Below, piece by piece: positions 1 through 11,299 of a stretch of DNA of 64,000 bases. The notes under the pieces were generated by a model. That model was not told where the DNA came from, did not search any database, and saw only the letters and a program-made list of their open reading frames with translations. Position numbers and translations under genes: made by a program. This DNA comes from Rhyacophila brunnea. Its lineage: Eukaryota; Arthropoda; Insecta; Trichoptera; Rhyacophilidae. The stretch spans positions 434,001 through 498,000 of the forward strand of contig JAGYXB010000010.1 of assembly GCA_022495005.1 (NCBI GenBank), given 5' to 3'. How positions within the stretch are numbered: the stretch's first letter is position 1; each line of letters starts with the position of its first letter.

Positions 1-118
1 AAAAATATAAACTAAGTTTTCACAATATGAGCAAAAATCGGGTATTTTTAAAAATCCGACCAACATATAGCTATATTTGATCATCCAATCACGGTTTATC
101 ATCATCATAAGTGACTCA

Positions 119-511
119 TCACAGTGGCTGCGAGACGTGGACCCTCAACACGAGATATATCCAAAGGCTAAGAGTCGCACAGCGAGGCATGGAGAGGTGT
201 ATGTTGGGCATCACGCGGAAGGAATGGGTTAGGAAGCAGACAGGAGTACGCGATGTAATAGACGTTGCCAAACAGTTGAAATTGAGATGAGCGGGGCACA
301 TTTCTCGCCGAAAGGACGGCCGCTGGACAAATGCCGTCATCCAGTGGTACCCAAGGGGCATGAAACGGCCACAGAGTCGCCTTAAAAGCCGCTGGATTGA
401 CGAACTGGTAAAGTTCGGCGGAAATACGTGGCAGCAAACGACACAGGACCAAGATAGTTGGAACAAGCTTGGGGAGGCCTTCATCCAGCAGTGATGATGA
501 TGATGATGATG
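119..511 (+). mobile_element. 5'-truncated RTE-type LINE, 3' end
   Basis: This is the 3' end of a non-LTR retrotransposon, flanked by a perfect 12-bp target-site duplication (ATAAGTGACTCA at 107-118 and 512-523). The plus strand reads, with a few stops, as the C-terminal tail of an RTE-like reverse transcriptase. Visible pieces are a WTLNTR block, RVAQRGMERCMLGIT, a WAGHISR-like block, WTNAVIQWYPRGMKRPQSR and WIDELVKFGGNTWQQ, ending LGEAFIQQ just before the 3' tail. The tail is a GAT repeat, typical of RTE elements. A TGA replaces the conserved Trp after KLR, so the copy is dead. The TSD and truncation indicate target-primed reverse transcription. The two long antisense frames across this block are not genes. 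Confidence 0.88.
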
Positions 512-523
512 ATAAGTGACTCA

Positions 524-1216
524 ATAATTCAGCTTCCCCATATCCTGGGCCAGTGTCATCCAGGTGTCTTTGTTGATACCGTCTAACCACCCCCTGACAT
601 CCAACTTCGTGGTGAATAACATACGTAAAATGTATACAGCGGGTCTCCAAACTTGTCAAATCTTCGCCTTTCACATACTTAAAATACATCTCATAATATA
701 ATAAATTTATTAAAATTAATATTTAATGAATTTTTCAATTAGGTAACACAATTATAATTACTTACTTTATAATGTTAAAAATATTAAATTGTCGAAAATA
801 ATTAAAAAAAAAAACAATGAAATTGAAAGATACTTTCTATTCTACGCAGTGTTACTTAACTTTCATTTGATTTACCACCGAACAAAAAGCACCGAAGTCA
901 TGCTTTATCATAATGAATAATTAAATTTCTTTTTTGTGAAATATCGGTGTCGCCTATCTTTAAAAAAGATAATTTTTCCTCCCCATTTGTTCGGGACAAA
1001 TATTATTTTTATCGAAGCGCCCCCTGGAATTAAACAAAAGGGAAAGAGTGTAGGTAGTTAACTTATTAAGACTTGCTTTTTTATTTTCATATTTTAATTC
1101 TATGATACCCACTAAGTATTAATTGAGTCTATTCAACCTAGGTACTTAATTTGGAAATGCATAATATCTGACATTAATTTTGATCAATCAGCTTTTGTGG
1201 TTTGAAGAAATTAATG
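524..1216. other. AT-rich spacer, nothing recognised
   Basis: No gene, tRNA or repeat with a second copy in the window was recognised. The sequence is AT-rich with poly-A and poly-T runs. Confidence 0.5.
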
Positions 1217-1770
1217 TGTAGGTGTCAGTATATTAGCGATCAATTATCTATTTTCAATGTATCAAATTATTCGACCGCAATAATATATTCCCAGCGATTC
1301 ATATTCCAGTAAACAACTTTTATCTGTATCAGCAGATTGAATGGTGATATGAAATACGCTATCGCAATGGAAAATTAGTCGAATATCCATTCCCATAGTC
1401 TCATATTATACTATGACTGTAATAATAAATAACATTCACAGCTACTCGTATTTAAACCGCTGACTCGTTCAATATGATTATATACTAGAATATAATGTTT
1501 ATGTATTACTTTCTACTGTATAAATTACGAATAATAATTTATCAAAATGTCACTCGAAGATACGCTTTCAGTCTGTTACCATCGCAGTCTCTATATCGCT
1601 TTGCCCAACATCTGATTGCACCGAGGTGCGGACCTCGGATCCGTACCTATCATAAGAATTAGTATTGTAACATAACTGTTGTAATATACTATTGTACCAA
1701 CCATTACGCTGCAAATAAAACTCACTCCTGCATACATCTTCGACTTTTTCATCATCATCCTCAACACCCA
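1217..1770 (+). mobile_element. LTR of a gypsy/CsRn1-like retrotransposon
   Basis: A long terminal repeat shared with two inverted copies at 24572-25157 and near 58375-58861. It starts TGTAG(G/C)TGT and runs into a shared body containing AGTATATTAGCGATCAA, GCTGACTCGTTCAATAT, a CCGAGGTGCGGACCTCGG palindrome and CAACATCTGATTG. It ends in a CATCATCATCCTCAACACCCA stretch. The TG start and CA end fit an LTR, and a primer-binding site lies directly downstream. A 67-residue frame on the minus strand inside it is not a gene. The internal coding region is not preserved here, so this is a 5' LTR remnant. The exact 3' boundary is uncertain by a few bases. Confidence 0.75.
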
Positions 1771-1773
1771 AAT

Positions 1774-1790
1774 TGGTGACCCCGACGTGA
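1774..1790 (+). promoter_or_regulatory. tRNA-Trp primer-binding site
   Basis: TGGTGACCCCGACGTGA follows the LTR by about three bases. It is the reverse complement of the 3' end of animal tRNA-Trp including CCA (from recalled tRNA-Trp sequence). Use of tRNA-Trp as primer is characteristic of the CsRn1/Kabuki lineage of Ty3/gypsy elements, which is the basis for the family assignment. No gag or pol coding sequence follows. Confidence 0.8.
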
Positions 1791-2087
1791 AAATACAGTG
1801 GCCAAAAATGTATAAATTACCACTTACATTGATTTATTGCTAGACTATTACTTTCAAAATTGGTTACATCAATTTTTATTTATTGAATATTTTTCTTTAT
1901 TCTGATTATGAGGCTACTTTCCATTGTATGTATATTCTATGATATGTATGTATAAAATATAGCTCAGTTTGTTAGTAAAATAGTATTAGACCGGAGCTTG
2001 ATTGCAAAGTTGGTTATATTCATCAGCCACGATTTTTTATATTTTTTGAACAACTTTAAACATAATCTCTTATTCATTTTAATGATA
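1791..2087. other. Spacer or decayed LTR-element leader
   Basis: No open frame of note. It may include untranslated leader of the retroelement after the primer-binding site, but no gag homology is visible. Confidence 0.3.
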
Positions 2088-2822
2088 TTAAGGGCGGACG
2101 TGCTTAGCGTGGCTTAAAATGGAGCTTTTATTATATTTTCAAAGCATGATCCTGGACATTCCTTAAACGTTGTAAATAATCTATTTATATAATTTTGAAG
2201 CCTTATTATCTTTTATATTTATTTTAAACGTTTGATGACTGCATAAAGTATTTTTATTACATAACATAGTATTCTTCTAAACCTCTCGCTCTAATGTTTT
2301 AGAATATAGTCATATTTCAGTACATAAATGTGCATTGGTGTTAAGATTTTTTGCATTTATTAATTTTTAAACGCATTTATAAAACCATTAGTATAATTTA
2401 TGTTGACATTATAATAGTGAAATATTTACGATAAAAAAATATATTGATAATCTCTGTGATCCCAAATTTGACAAGAATTAGACATTTTATTATTCAAAAA
2501 ATGGGCAAGATTAACACATTTGAAGATAATTCAAAATATATTGATTATAAGCTATGTTTTTGACCATTCAAATGTGATAAACATCCTACGAATAATGATT
2601 GCTTTATAATACGAGTACCTAATTATTGACCTAAGAATAAGATAGTGTTTTTTTGAAATACGCCATTCCTTTTGGCATTCCCCAGTGGTTAAGCTACAAC
2701 ATACGGCCGTATCCATACATTGACAAACTATAATTGAAGTAGGGAGTAAAATGATGTTAACGCGCGTGTTTGAACATGTACCTAACCGAATTTTTTTTAA
2801 CGCTGAGCATGTCCCCCCTTAA
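2088..2822 (+). mobile_element. TTAA-flanked non-autonomous DNA element (family T1), copy A
   Basis: Bounded by TTAA at both ends, with terminal inverted repeats GGGCGGACGTGCTTAGCG on the left and the complement of CGCTGAGCATGTCCCCCC on the right. The body matches copies at 12363-13190 (inverted) and 19022-19779. Shared body pieces include AGCATGATCCTGGACATTCC and CCCCAGTGGTTAAGCTACAAC. It has no transposase. TTAA target duplication is the piggyBac hallmark, so this is probably a piggyBac-mobilised MITE. The right inverted repeat is shorter here than in copy B. Confidence 0.8.
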
Positions 2823-4044
2823 AGACAATTTATTTTACTATTCGTTTGTGTTTGTAAATATTCCATTTTTTAAATCCTAAATGTGCTTGACGGTTTTTTT
2901 CAATAATCTCATAATGGCGGTATATGGAACTAACTGACTTTGAAACAAAAAGCCTCATTCGAACTAGTGGTTACATAGCAAAGTTATATTACAATATATT
3001 TTTTAATAATGTTTTTGTAATTTACACGTTTTTTTCAATTCAATTTAATACAATATAACTGCTAATAATATAAAAATGCTAAAATTATTGATAATGGTTG
3101 TTTCGAAACTATCGTACATTGATTCAAACCACAAAATCCAATTCGCCATAATAATGCAACCACCTCGCTGTCATAATATTCTGCTAATTAATTTCGTCGT
3201 CATTAGGTAGGACGCAGGTGGCTTAATTGGTAAAGATTTTTCTTGTAGGTATGTTTCTGACGTATTTTAAAGTTATGATCATTAATATTATTATGTATAT
3301 ATATTTTAACTGGCTTTCAGCAAAATTACAATACAACTACTTTAATCAAACCTGAATCTTAATTAAATATTATTTTAATAATATATGGGCGCGGAAGTGT
3401 TGAAAAGCCACGACGAATATAATTCCACCTCGAAGATAATGCATTGTATTTAATTGTGGCGAGGCGAAAGGGTTCGCCGGTTGGGATCTTCGCTAATAAA
3501 TTATTTTTATGCGCGCCATCTCTGGCCGAGTGGAGGAAGCGCCAAGGCTCGCGAAGGTGATAAAAAAACACAACCCTCGAATTTTATAATATACATTAAA
3601 TCTATGGTTTATTGTTGCCCGCGAAAAATGAACAAATGACATTTTTGATATTTTTAAACAATCCTAGTTATACTGTAAATTTAGTTTTAAACACTAATCT
3701 ATTATAATATATTATATTATTTGTCTTGATTTATCTATCTGTCCGTCGGTAACGCATGAAAGAAAACATGTATGAATATGTAGGAGAAAGAGAGGTAGGG
3801 TGAAGACGTATTACACGGAGTAAGGTGAGAAAAAGCATACACGTAAACGCATATTCTGAACCGACATGCAAATAAGGGAAAAAAGGGACGAAGAAGAAAA
3901 CAAATGATTGGATACTCTCAAAATAGTTTGAAAGATGCTTACATAGCAGTACTAGAATATCACCACATTTAATAATGTTGACAGTTTACGCTGCTACCTG
4001 GTATTTTTTATAGTAAAGAGAACGGATTAATAAAATAAAAAATA
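2823..4044. other. Spacer with a GC-richer block near 3390-3560
   Basis: Mostly AT-rich and unique within the window. The part from about 3390 to 3560 is richer in GC and CpG (for example GGCGAGGCGAAAGGGTTCGC), with short frames on both strands that match nothing I recognise. It could be an older element or a fragment of host functional sequence. Confidence 0.4.
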
Positions 4045-4215
4045 CGAAGCCAGTCGTCGTAGACCAATAATTTCAAACGAAATTTGGTTCATTACTTAAT
4101 GACGGTAAGGTCATACAATTTAAGTAACACCCTCAGGTATGTACTCAAATATTACCAATGTTGAATTCGCATTTTATTTACGCGACAAACTTTAATGTGT
4201 GTACATTCTGATACT
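4045..4215 (+). repeat. Diverged dispersed repeat, second copy near 23040
   Basis: Shares ordered blocks with 23040-23211, including AAGGTCA(T/G)(A/G)CA, CTCAAATATTACCAAT and TTGAAT(T/G)(C/T)GCATTT. No coding potential. Family unknown. Confidence 0.5.
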
Positions 4216-4699
4216 ATAGAAAATAACATATTCTTCAACACGCTTTGTTTAAATGTATCCCATATTTCCCCACACTCAAGAATAAACGGTTTATTTATCG
4301 ATCACCTCATTTATGAGCTATAAGTCATGCACTAAATATGGAAATATCAACCTTAGTGCCTCAAGACGTTGGTCGAGAACGTTATCTGGTTACGAAATAA
4401 ACCATCTAATATGAAGTGTACGTCAGTCGCTCGCAAAACACTATTTCAACGATTGGTCGATGTATCGGCCATTGCGCGTTTGCGGTCGCGACTCGACGAA
4501 TTTGCGAGTGACACTTGACTTTGCTAGTCATTTTGTTCCCATTTATATTATAATGAATAATGAATAATGAAAGAGGAGTTATTATTATACAATTAATAAT
4601 GAAAGGGACGAATAGTAAACCTTATTTCAAAACTACTTATTTTATTTATTTTTTAACAAATGTATATGTACGTAATGTAATATCTATTAAAACTCTTTA
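4216..4699. other. Spacer, no gene recognised
   Basis: Contains a CpG-rich stretch near 4430-4510 (TTGCGGTCGCGACTCGACG) without a recognisable gene. The 96-residue frame starting at 4560 has low-complexity composition and no known domain. Confidence 0.4.
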
Positions 4700-4771
4700 C
4701 CCGGAGCGGAGCAGACCCTGGAGCGGAGCTGGAGCAAGCATTAGGTCCCGGAGCTGGAGCTGGAGTGGAGC
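4700..4771 (+). repeat. GGAGC-type short tandem repeat
   Basis: Irregular tandem units of GGAGC and GGAGCT (for example GGAGCTGGAGCTGGAGTGGAG) directly upstream of a dispersed element. The open frame over it is an effect of the repeat. Confidence 0.7.
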
Positions 4772-4794
4772 AACACAAAAAAGTGTCTGCTCCA

Positions 4795-5135
4795 CAGAAC
4801 AGATAATAAATATAATACCGATAGGCTATATTCAATACGCCGCATCTTGATGCAGGTTTTTGAATGTGTGAGTGTCCTACGAAAATGAAGCACGCATTAT
4901 GCACGTGCAATAGTGTGTGTAATACACCAACATTAAATGAGCGTAAATGCATAAACCGAGAGCAGTTTTCGTATTCGACGTAAAACGTATTCTTGACACG
5001 TGTGTAAGTTTAACCCGGTTCTTCCTTACTCGAGTCGGTTACCTGCTATCGCCTTACCCGTTATGTATTTCAGTTTCCATTATTTCTGAGCTCCTTGGTC
5101 TGATCCAACGTTGAGTAGGTATGTTTTTTTTTTAA
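4795..5135 (+). mobile_element. Dispersed element family P, solo copy
   Basis: Starts ACAGAACAGATAATAAAT and ends TTCCATTATTTCTGAGCTCC followed by a GAGTAGGTATG segment. Related copies are at 18144-18456 and as two inverted arms in the palindrome at 44057-44750. Shared blocks are CACGCATTATGCA, TAAATGAGCGTAAATGCATAAACCGAGAGCAGT and CTTGACACGTGTGTAAGTTTAACCCGG. No protein is encoded, and antisense frames over it are shadows. Class unknown; probably a non-autonomous DNA element. Confidence 0.65.
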
Positions 5136-5675
5136 ATTATGTATTTAAATATTTTAGTATATTGTTATGAAATTGTAACGTAACCCCTTCTTGCGTTGCG
5201 ACTTTGATATATTCATTCTAATAAATGCGGGCCCCTTTTCTAAAAAAAGGGAGACCACAAGATTATATATTTTTATTACGTCTAATTATTTATTATTGCA
5301 CGGTTACATTAGGAGCGAGTCCCTGAATTAATGCACCAAACAATGGGCGCCCTTTCGACCTTTTCTGACCATTGTTAGTTGGAATTAAGAAATTATATGT
5401 TTAAATAATGAACATGTTAATTTTTATGAACATAAAAATTGTAATTATAATAGACGCAGAATACATTATTACAACCTAATGTGAAAGCAGGTTGTATTTT
5501 AATACTGATAATGTATTCAGCATTGTTCTTTTAAGATTCTTTTGTATTACATACATAAGCATTACATTATGTATATTATCATTTTACCCTGCGGAAAAAA
5601 ACACCCGAAAAACGTAGCGGGCGGTTTTGAAAAATCAAACACCGAAATCAAATAAAAAATAATTTATTCTAATAA
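5136..5675. other. Spacer, no gene recognised
   Basis: AT-rich with no feature found. It includes an imperfect inverted pair near 5455-5520 (ATACATTATTACAACCT and its approximate complement) of unknown meaning. Confidence 0.4.
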
Positions 5676-6549
5676 CGCCATGATGGCCGCGCGGCTTAAG
5701 GGTCAGACTATAGCGTCGAGAGTAGGGATTCCAATCCCGAGATCCCGAGCTATTTTCAATACCTATGAATCCCGGGATTGATAAACATAATCCCGGGATT
5801 TCGGGATTGATTTTTTTATCAATTTTTATTGAAAATAAAATAAAAGCGAAAATATAACAGAAAAAATACTTTTAATAAAAAATAACTACATTAGAAATAA
5901 ACTGAGTTTGAATGAAGTTTGATTTATACCCATGTGTAGGTAGCCGATTCATTTTATTTTTTCACATAGATTATTAAAAATGAGAAAGGTTTCAAAAAAA
6001 CAATGCTTCGCACTTTTAACAAAGTAATTCCACCATGATATCATACGTTTTACGGCAGTTTCATATTTGGCTGACAAATTAGATTTATGAAGCGGAAAGG
6101 CCATCAGTACGCCATGATTATTTGTTTTACTATTTTAAATCTCGCTAATCCATTCATTATGTCTTTACTATCAGAAACAGCAATCTCATATTAAATTCAC
6201 ATTATTATTTATATTACAATATTATTTATCCCATTAAACTTGTGTATTTCCAAGATTGAACGTATACAATATAAATGTCTTAAATAGAATAAATTATACT
6301 AGATTTATTTTTGACCGATTTTATCAATGTTATTTGTAAATATAAAAAAATTATATTAACAATGGAAAAAAATGCCAATCCCGGGACCAGTCCCGGGATC
6401 CCGGGATTGTCAAACTGTAATCCCGAAATCCCGGGATCAGAATTTTGGCTCGGGATTGGATTCCCTAGTCGAGAGTCCCAGGTTCGAATCTTGGGTTGGG
6501 AAGTACACATATTGTTTTTCAATTTGTGTTTGAGTCAGAGTATGGACCT
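5676..6549 (+). mobile_element. Ser/Leu-tRNA-type SINE (family S1), split by a hAT element
   Basis: The 5' half at about 5676-5722 carries the class II tRNA-like A-box region (TGGCCGCGCGGCTTAAG). The 3' half at 6468-6549 carries the B box (GGTTCGAATC) and the family body (AAGTACACATATTGTTTTTC). The halves are separated by the hAT element at 5723-6467, which duplicated GTCGAGAG. The SINE is then cut off at TATGGACCT, where another TIR element starts at 6550. Other copies lie at 23652, 52482, 54209 and 62430. Confidence 0.85.
5723..6467 (+). mobile_element. Non-autonomous hAT element with GGGATT repeats, TSD GTCGAGAG
   Basis: Flanked by a perfect 8-bp duplication (GTCGAGAG at 5715-5722 and 6468-6475). 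Termini are TAGGGATTCCAATCCCGAG and its near complement ending GGATTCCCTA. Inside both ends are clusters of CCCGGGATT units in opposite orientation. The 8-bp TSD and short TIRs fit hAT. No transposase frame survives; the frames at 6280-6571 only read through the GGGATT repeats. A second, inverted copy lies at 52735-53404. Confidence 0.88.
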
Positions 6550-7169
6550 CAGTGGCGAAGGGTATAGGTAGGCTGTTAAGATCCGCCATAAATAGTGCAC
6601 TCTAAACTTTATCAGTTATACGTATTTGTTTTTATTGAAATAAGAATACAATGTACGGATGGTGTTAGGTATTTTTTTAAATTTAAGGGGGAGACGCATG
6701 CCAGCAGAAAACCTAGCGGAAATATACGAAGCTTGCAATTTGAGATGTTTTTTTGATAATTTACAATTTCAACTGTAGTAATTAATAAATATGTATCTGA
6801 AAACATTAAAAAGATTTAAAATTTTTTTTTTTAATTTTAAGATAAACTTACAATTGTAAAAAAATGTAATAAAATGTGAATTCGTTGCATTATATTATAT
6901 GGTCATATTTATTATTAAAATTTAGTTTATTAAGTTTTAGATTTTCTGTAGTTTAGATTTTTGACTGATTCATCGTTTTAATATTTTTTATATTTATTTT
7001 TAAAAACATCGATTTTTATAAGAATATAAATGTGTATAACTTGAAATTCTTTTTTTTTTATATCTGCACGCTTACATTATTCAATGAAAATAAATAAGAT
7101 TGACTGATAAAGTTGAAAGTACACTATTTATATTGAATCTTAACAGCCTACCTCCACCCCTCGACACTG
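6550..7169 (+). mobile_element. TIR element family H1 (CAGTGGCGAA ends) hosting a foldback arm
   Basis: Begins CAGTGGCGAAGGGT, then a subterminal block with GTAGGCTGTTAAGATCCGCC and ATAAATAGTGCA. It ends with the inverted block and CCCCTCGACACTG. Related copies are at 26238-26606, 27082-27659, about 33010-33533 and 41925-42013. The ends resemble hAT termini, but no clear 8-bp TSD is seen here. Its middle is occupied by the TTAA-flanked foldback arm at 6683-7060. Confidence 0.7.
6683..7060 (+). mobile_element. Single arm of foldback MITE (family F1)
   Basis: Starts TTAAGGGGGAGACGCATGCC and matches, with little divergence, the left arm of the 860-bp foldback element at 54646-55505. Shared blocks include ACGAAGCTTGCAATTTGAGAT and TGTGTATAACTTGAAAT. 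The right arm is missing, so this is a half element. The 64-residue antisense frame is spurious. Confidence 0.75.
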
Positions 7170-8210
7170 TTATATTTGGGTAAAGTATATACAATTTTGT
7201 AATGATATAAATGTCAATAGTGTAAAGTAGGAAGTTAAAAAGTCAATTGTATTTTGGCTTTCCTCAAAATTAGTGATTTGAGACATTTTTCTCCCTTTTC
7301 CATCTCACAACACTGCCATTTGCCACCCCATCCTTAAACAAAGATTGACTCCACACATATTTTTATAATGTATCTGAAAACCATCCACGAGGATTTAATT
7401 AGTGAAGTTTACAGATCGATAGAATTGTTAACATGAAAAATAGTTTTTTTAAGAACGTTGTATTATTTTTACAATCAGACGAAAATCTAAAGGAAATATT
7501 GCAAATTTTAGCGTAATTTTCAACATTATAAAAAAAAACTATATCACACGATTAATTTATTTGCAGAAATATGAGTAGGTAGGTATCTATATTATATAAC
7601 AAATAAGTCATTTTCCAATTGTCAAACATGGATTTAAGGTTATTTATTTTAAGGCAGCATTGTAAATGCAATATCCATTTATTTAGAGCTAAGAGCCTTT
7701 GTAACTTGACCGCGCGTTGATAATTGCGACCGTTTACCAAACTGCGGTATACCCGATCAATATGGGAAGGTTTGACCCAGTGACGTCCATCATTGTGTCT
7801 CGTAGCCTGGTCATGTTTTTAAACGTTTGGCCAGTGCTTGGTGGATGCAATATTACATATTATGCATATATTGCTACTCTCAGGTCATATGGACTTGTTT
7901 AAAGTAAATAATATCATTATATAGAAGCTTTGTAGAATATTTGGTGATTCTAAATATACCGTATTACAGAATATATTGATTTCAAAACATTGAATTATAA
8001 TATCTGAAAATAAGACAGATACCTAAGTTTTATAATATTGTTTAGCAACTGTGTGAGCATATATTTTATTATCGTCTAAAAAAACTTAATAACTCTTGTT
8101 CTAGGATTCTAGATCATCATCATCAGCTGATCCACAAACCTCTCCTAGTTCTTATTACTCTTTTCGGTTCTTAGTTTTTGCTGCCACATTATGAGTTCAC
8201 CAATCCGATT
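7170..8210. other. Spacer, no gene recognised
   Basis: Short frames near 7552-7902 have no recognisable domain. The part at 7700-7870 is slightly GC-richer and may be an old repeat fragment. Confidence 0.4.
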
Positions 8211-8570
8211 ACATGTAATTTGTACGTAAAACATTTCACCGTGAGATTTCTTATCGGAAAGAGATGACCTATACTATACGGTCTCCAATTTTATTAATTC
8301 AATTTTCATAGCTGATTTTGGCAAAATTCATGAATAATTCAAGAATGAAAACCTAACATAACCTAACAAATAATCCAGTATATCGGCTATTTTCAAAATT
8401 TGTTTGCTGCTGGGTTTCTGTAAGTTTAAGCCGACAAGAGCCGTATTTTATTTAAATATTGATTTTATGTCAGTACTATACGACCCAAGGAGGTTGGACT
8501 GTCTTTAATATACGGCCATATATTTCCGATAGGATTGCATACGTACAAGTTTTCGGACACGTACCAATCC
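8211..8570 (+). repeat. Dispersed repeat family R3, copy 1
   Basis: Starts ACATGTAATTTGTACGTAAAAC. It shares long ordered blocks with 29705-30150 (for example TACGGTCTCCAATTTTATTA, AGCTGATTTTGGCAAAATTCATGAA and CGGCTATTTTCAAA). Each copy carries short CCTAAC runs and ends with the ATACGTACAAGTTTTC type block. Family unknown, no coding. Confidence 0.7.
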
Positions 8571-11299
8571 AGTAGTTTTCAGGGCATCTCTATGGTCATT
8601 TAGTGTTTCATGGATACTACTATATAACGGCATTTGTCCACGCAATTGCATTTCATCATTGGTTTCTTTTGTGGTCTTTTTGCATTATGCCCTACATGCA
8701 CCTTATTATACTACGTTGGCTACAATTTTTTTTAGATTTGTCTTACATTAAGGGATCATATTTCACATACATACGTGAGCACTAGTAGCACGCATTGATA
8801 TAATACTTTACACTAAAGACGACGGGTGTTCAAGTACAGTAGATGATATAATATTACATATTTGTATGCGCGGAAGAAGTTAAATTAAATTATGACTATT
8901 AAAATGAAACTTAACCATTTGAAACCTGGTAATTCATTGGTACCAATAAACCTGTAAATTTTAAGAATATTATAGAACAATTATTTAGTGTTTTTAGGTC
9001 TGCAAAATTGTCTTCTAGCGAATAAAGACTTGTATAAAATAATAAAATTGATTTTTTTATTGAATAATCAATCAATTTATTGAAATACATTTCATAAGTC
9101 TCGAATGTTGTATATTTGTCTTTATTCATCGAAATCGAATCTATTTATTCGCACATCATACTACCCTGAAAATGTATGATATTTATTGACCTTATTATAT
9201 TCCTTCATGTGATTGACATTAAAGAAACTAACGAGTTTTTGCTTCAAAAAACTAATCACACACCTTACCCTCTACGCCGTAGAACCAGTGCTACGCCATA
9301 CGATCGAGTATTGTCATGTAGCGGTTTTGTCCACAAATAACTTAGAAAGGGGAAACACCCGTAAGGACCTCTCGGGGTCGTGGGAATATCGAACTTGACC
9401 GAACCCGGCACTAAAATTGAGCCAAATGACCCTTCGCTTATCACAACTGGACTCTTATCCCCGTGTAGGCAAGTGGACCTAACCCCTTGCGTACCCCAGT
9501 TGAAGCTCTGTACCCCAAATAAAATTTTAAAGTGAAAATACGAAATAATATCAACAGATTAATTTTTATCCACACGAAAATGTCCTGAATTGAATATAAC
9601 AACACATATTTATATATTAACTATATCATGTTTGTTGACGTGTCAAATAGGTAACATTTATAATTGTATTTATCATTTTACTTTAATATCTACACAAGCA
9701 CATAGTTTTTTTCTACTATCTTGTTACATTGGTTGTTATTTGTAATTAAGTCATTTTTATAATTTGTATTATGGCGCATTGGCCAATCGATGTTATGTCA
9801 TAATACTCTTTTTATAGATAAATAAATGAACACAAATTAATGTATGTATATAACAGCATTAAAATATACTTTGATAATTAGTTTTTCTGATAGTGTAAAC
9901 TTCAATTTTGAATAATAATATTTTATAGCCTTGAATATTTGATTTAAAATATCGAATTTCTAAGTTAATAAAAATAAAATGTTAAGACGGTTCTCGGTTC
10001 AAACAGCTGAAAAAAAAATCTTTGGGGCAACATGACGTGTATATTACAGGTGAGTTTGAAATACTGTCACCAGTTTGTGTACTCAAGTCTTGGCATGCTA
10101 CTACCCATACTCAGTACGTGTGGCTCAAAAGACTTGTTCGAAGTTCGAACACATGCAATGAGATCATCGCCGCGACTTGCTAGTTGGTACTGTTGGTAGA
10201 CTTTCAATACTATTGACATTAAATGCGCGCGAGCGAGATAGCATAATACACGTACGTCGAGCCGTGATATACTCAAATGTCATTGGTGTCATTGGTGTCA
10301 TTGCTCTCCCTTTCTCCCCAGTTGTAAAGTTGGTATTAATAGTGAATGGCAGAAATGGTGACAAGTTTGTTTAATATTAATAATAAGGAGTTAGTTCTAG
10401 TTTTAGTTCCAGTTGAGTATGAGACTGATAGTTATTTACGCGTCTATTTGGTTTCGTCACGTCAAGTTTCTCGATTTTTTAGTGTTATAATTGGAACTTA
10501 TAAACTGAAATCAAATTTTATGCGTGATTGTGTAAATGGATAATAATTATATTATAAACAATTTGTGTAAAAATGGATTCTAAAAAGCAATGACACAGCT
10601 TTCGCTCTATAACATCCCAAATACTAGTAAGTATTTTGGAACAAGTTTCGATACTAAGTATTTTTTTATATTGGTAGTAAGTAAACTTAGTCTTCAAAAT
10701 CGACCAGTTTTACCACCTCTAGTGTAAATATACACTGTATATTCTTTTATGGTAAACATATATTTAATTTACATGGTTATTAAATCTTAATTTCTAAACT
10801 GAGAAGAAACAAGGTAATATAATGAGATATACGTCTTTCCCAGAAAGTTTACACATTATCTAGGTTGACCTTAGGGTTGCAAATAATATATTCTCGGTGT
10901 TCTTCATTTTTGACCCTGGACGTTGACTAACATTCAAAACACTGCAGTGAAGAAATCGTTGTCATTTACCTTCGGCAGGTTCTCTTCATTGTATATGACC
11001 TCAATTAATAGCAGTCCTATAATATGTCTTCACCGATTAAGATACCCAAACTCTTCAAATTTGTCTTCCTTCCCGGAACTCGGCAGTCTAAACTTAGTTT
11101 TTAGTACAAATTTTACAGCTAATTTTGACATAAAACATAATATAATTATTAACCAGGTTAAATCTAAATTCTGGCTATGAGACTACCAAAAGCCAGTTCT
11201 GGCCTAATCTCCTAAGGAAGTTTAATTTAGTATTTGTCTAGTTGGGCCAATATTCACATTCATTCCGTTATTCCCCACCTACTCAAATCCCCTTATTTA
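8571..11299. other. Long spacer without a recognised gene
   Basis: All frames are short and show no domain. Two patches stand out. One at 9290-9500 is GC-richer, with GGAAACACCCGTAAGG. The other at 10060-10330 has GCGCGCGAGCGAGATAGC followed by three near-perfect TGTCATTGG units at 10277-10303. Either could be regulatory, but nothing in the sequence proves it. Confidence 0.4.

Noticed and set aside
168..689. 173-residue minus frame, the longest in the window
   Set aside because: It runs antisense across the LINE insertion and its GAT tail (giving a Ser run) into flanking DNA.
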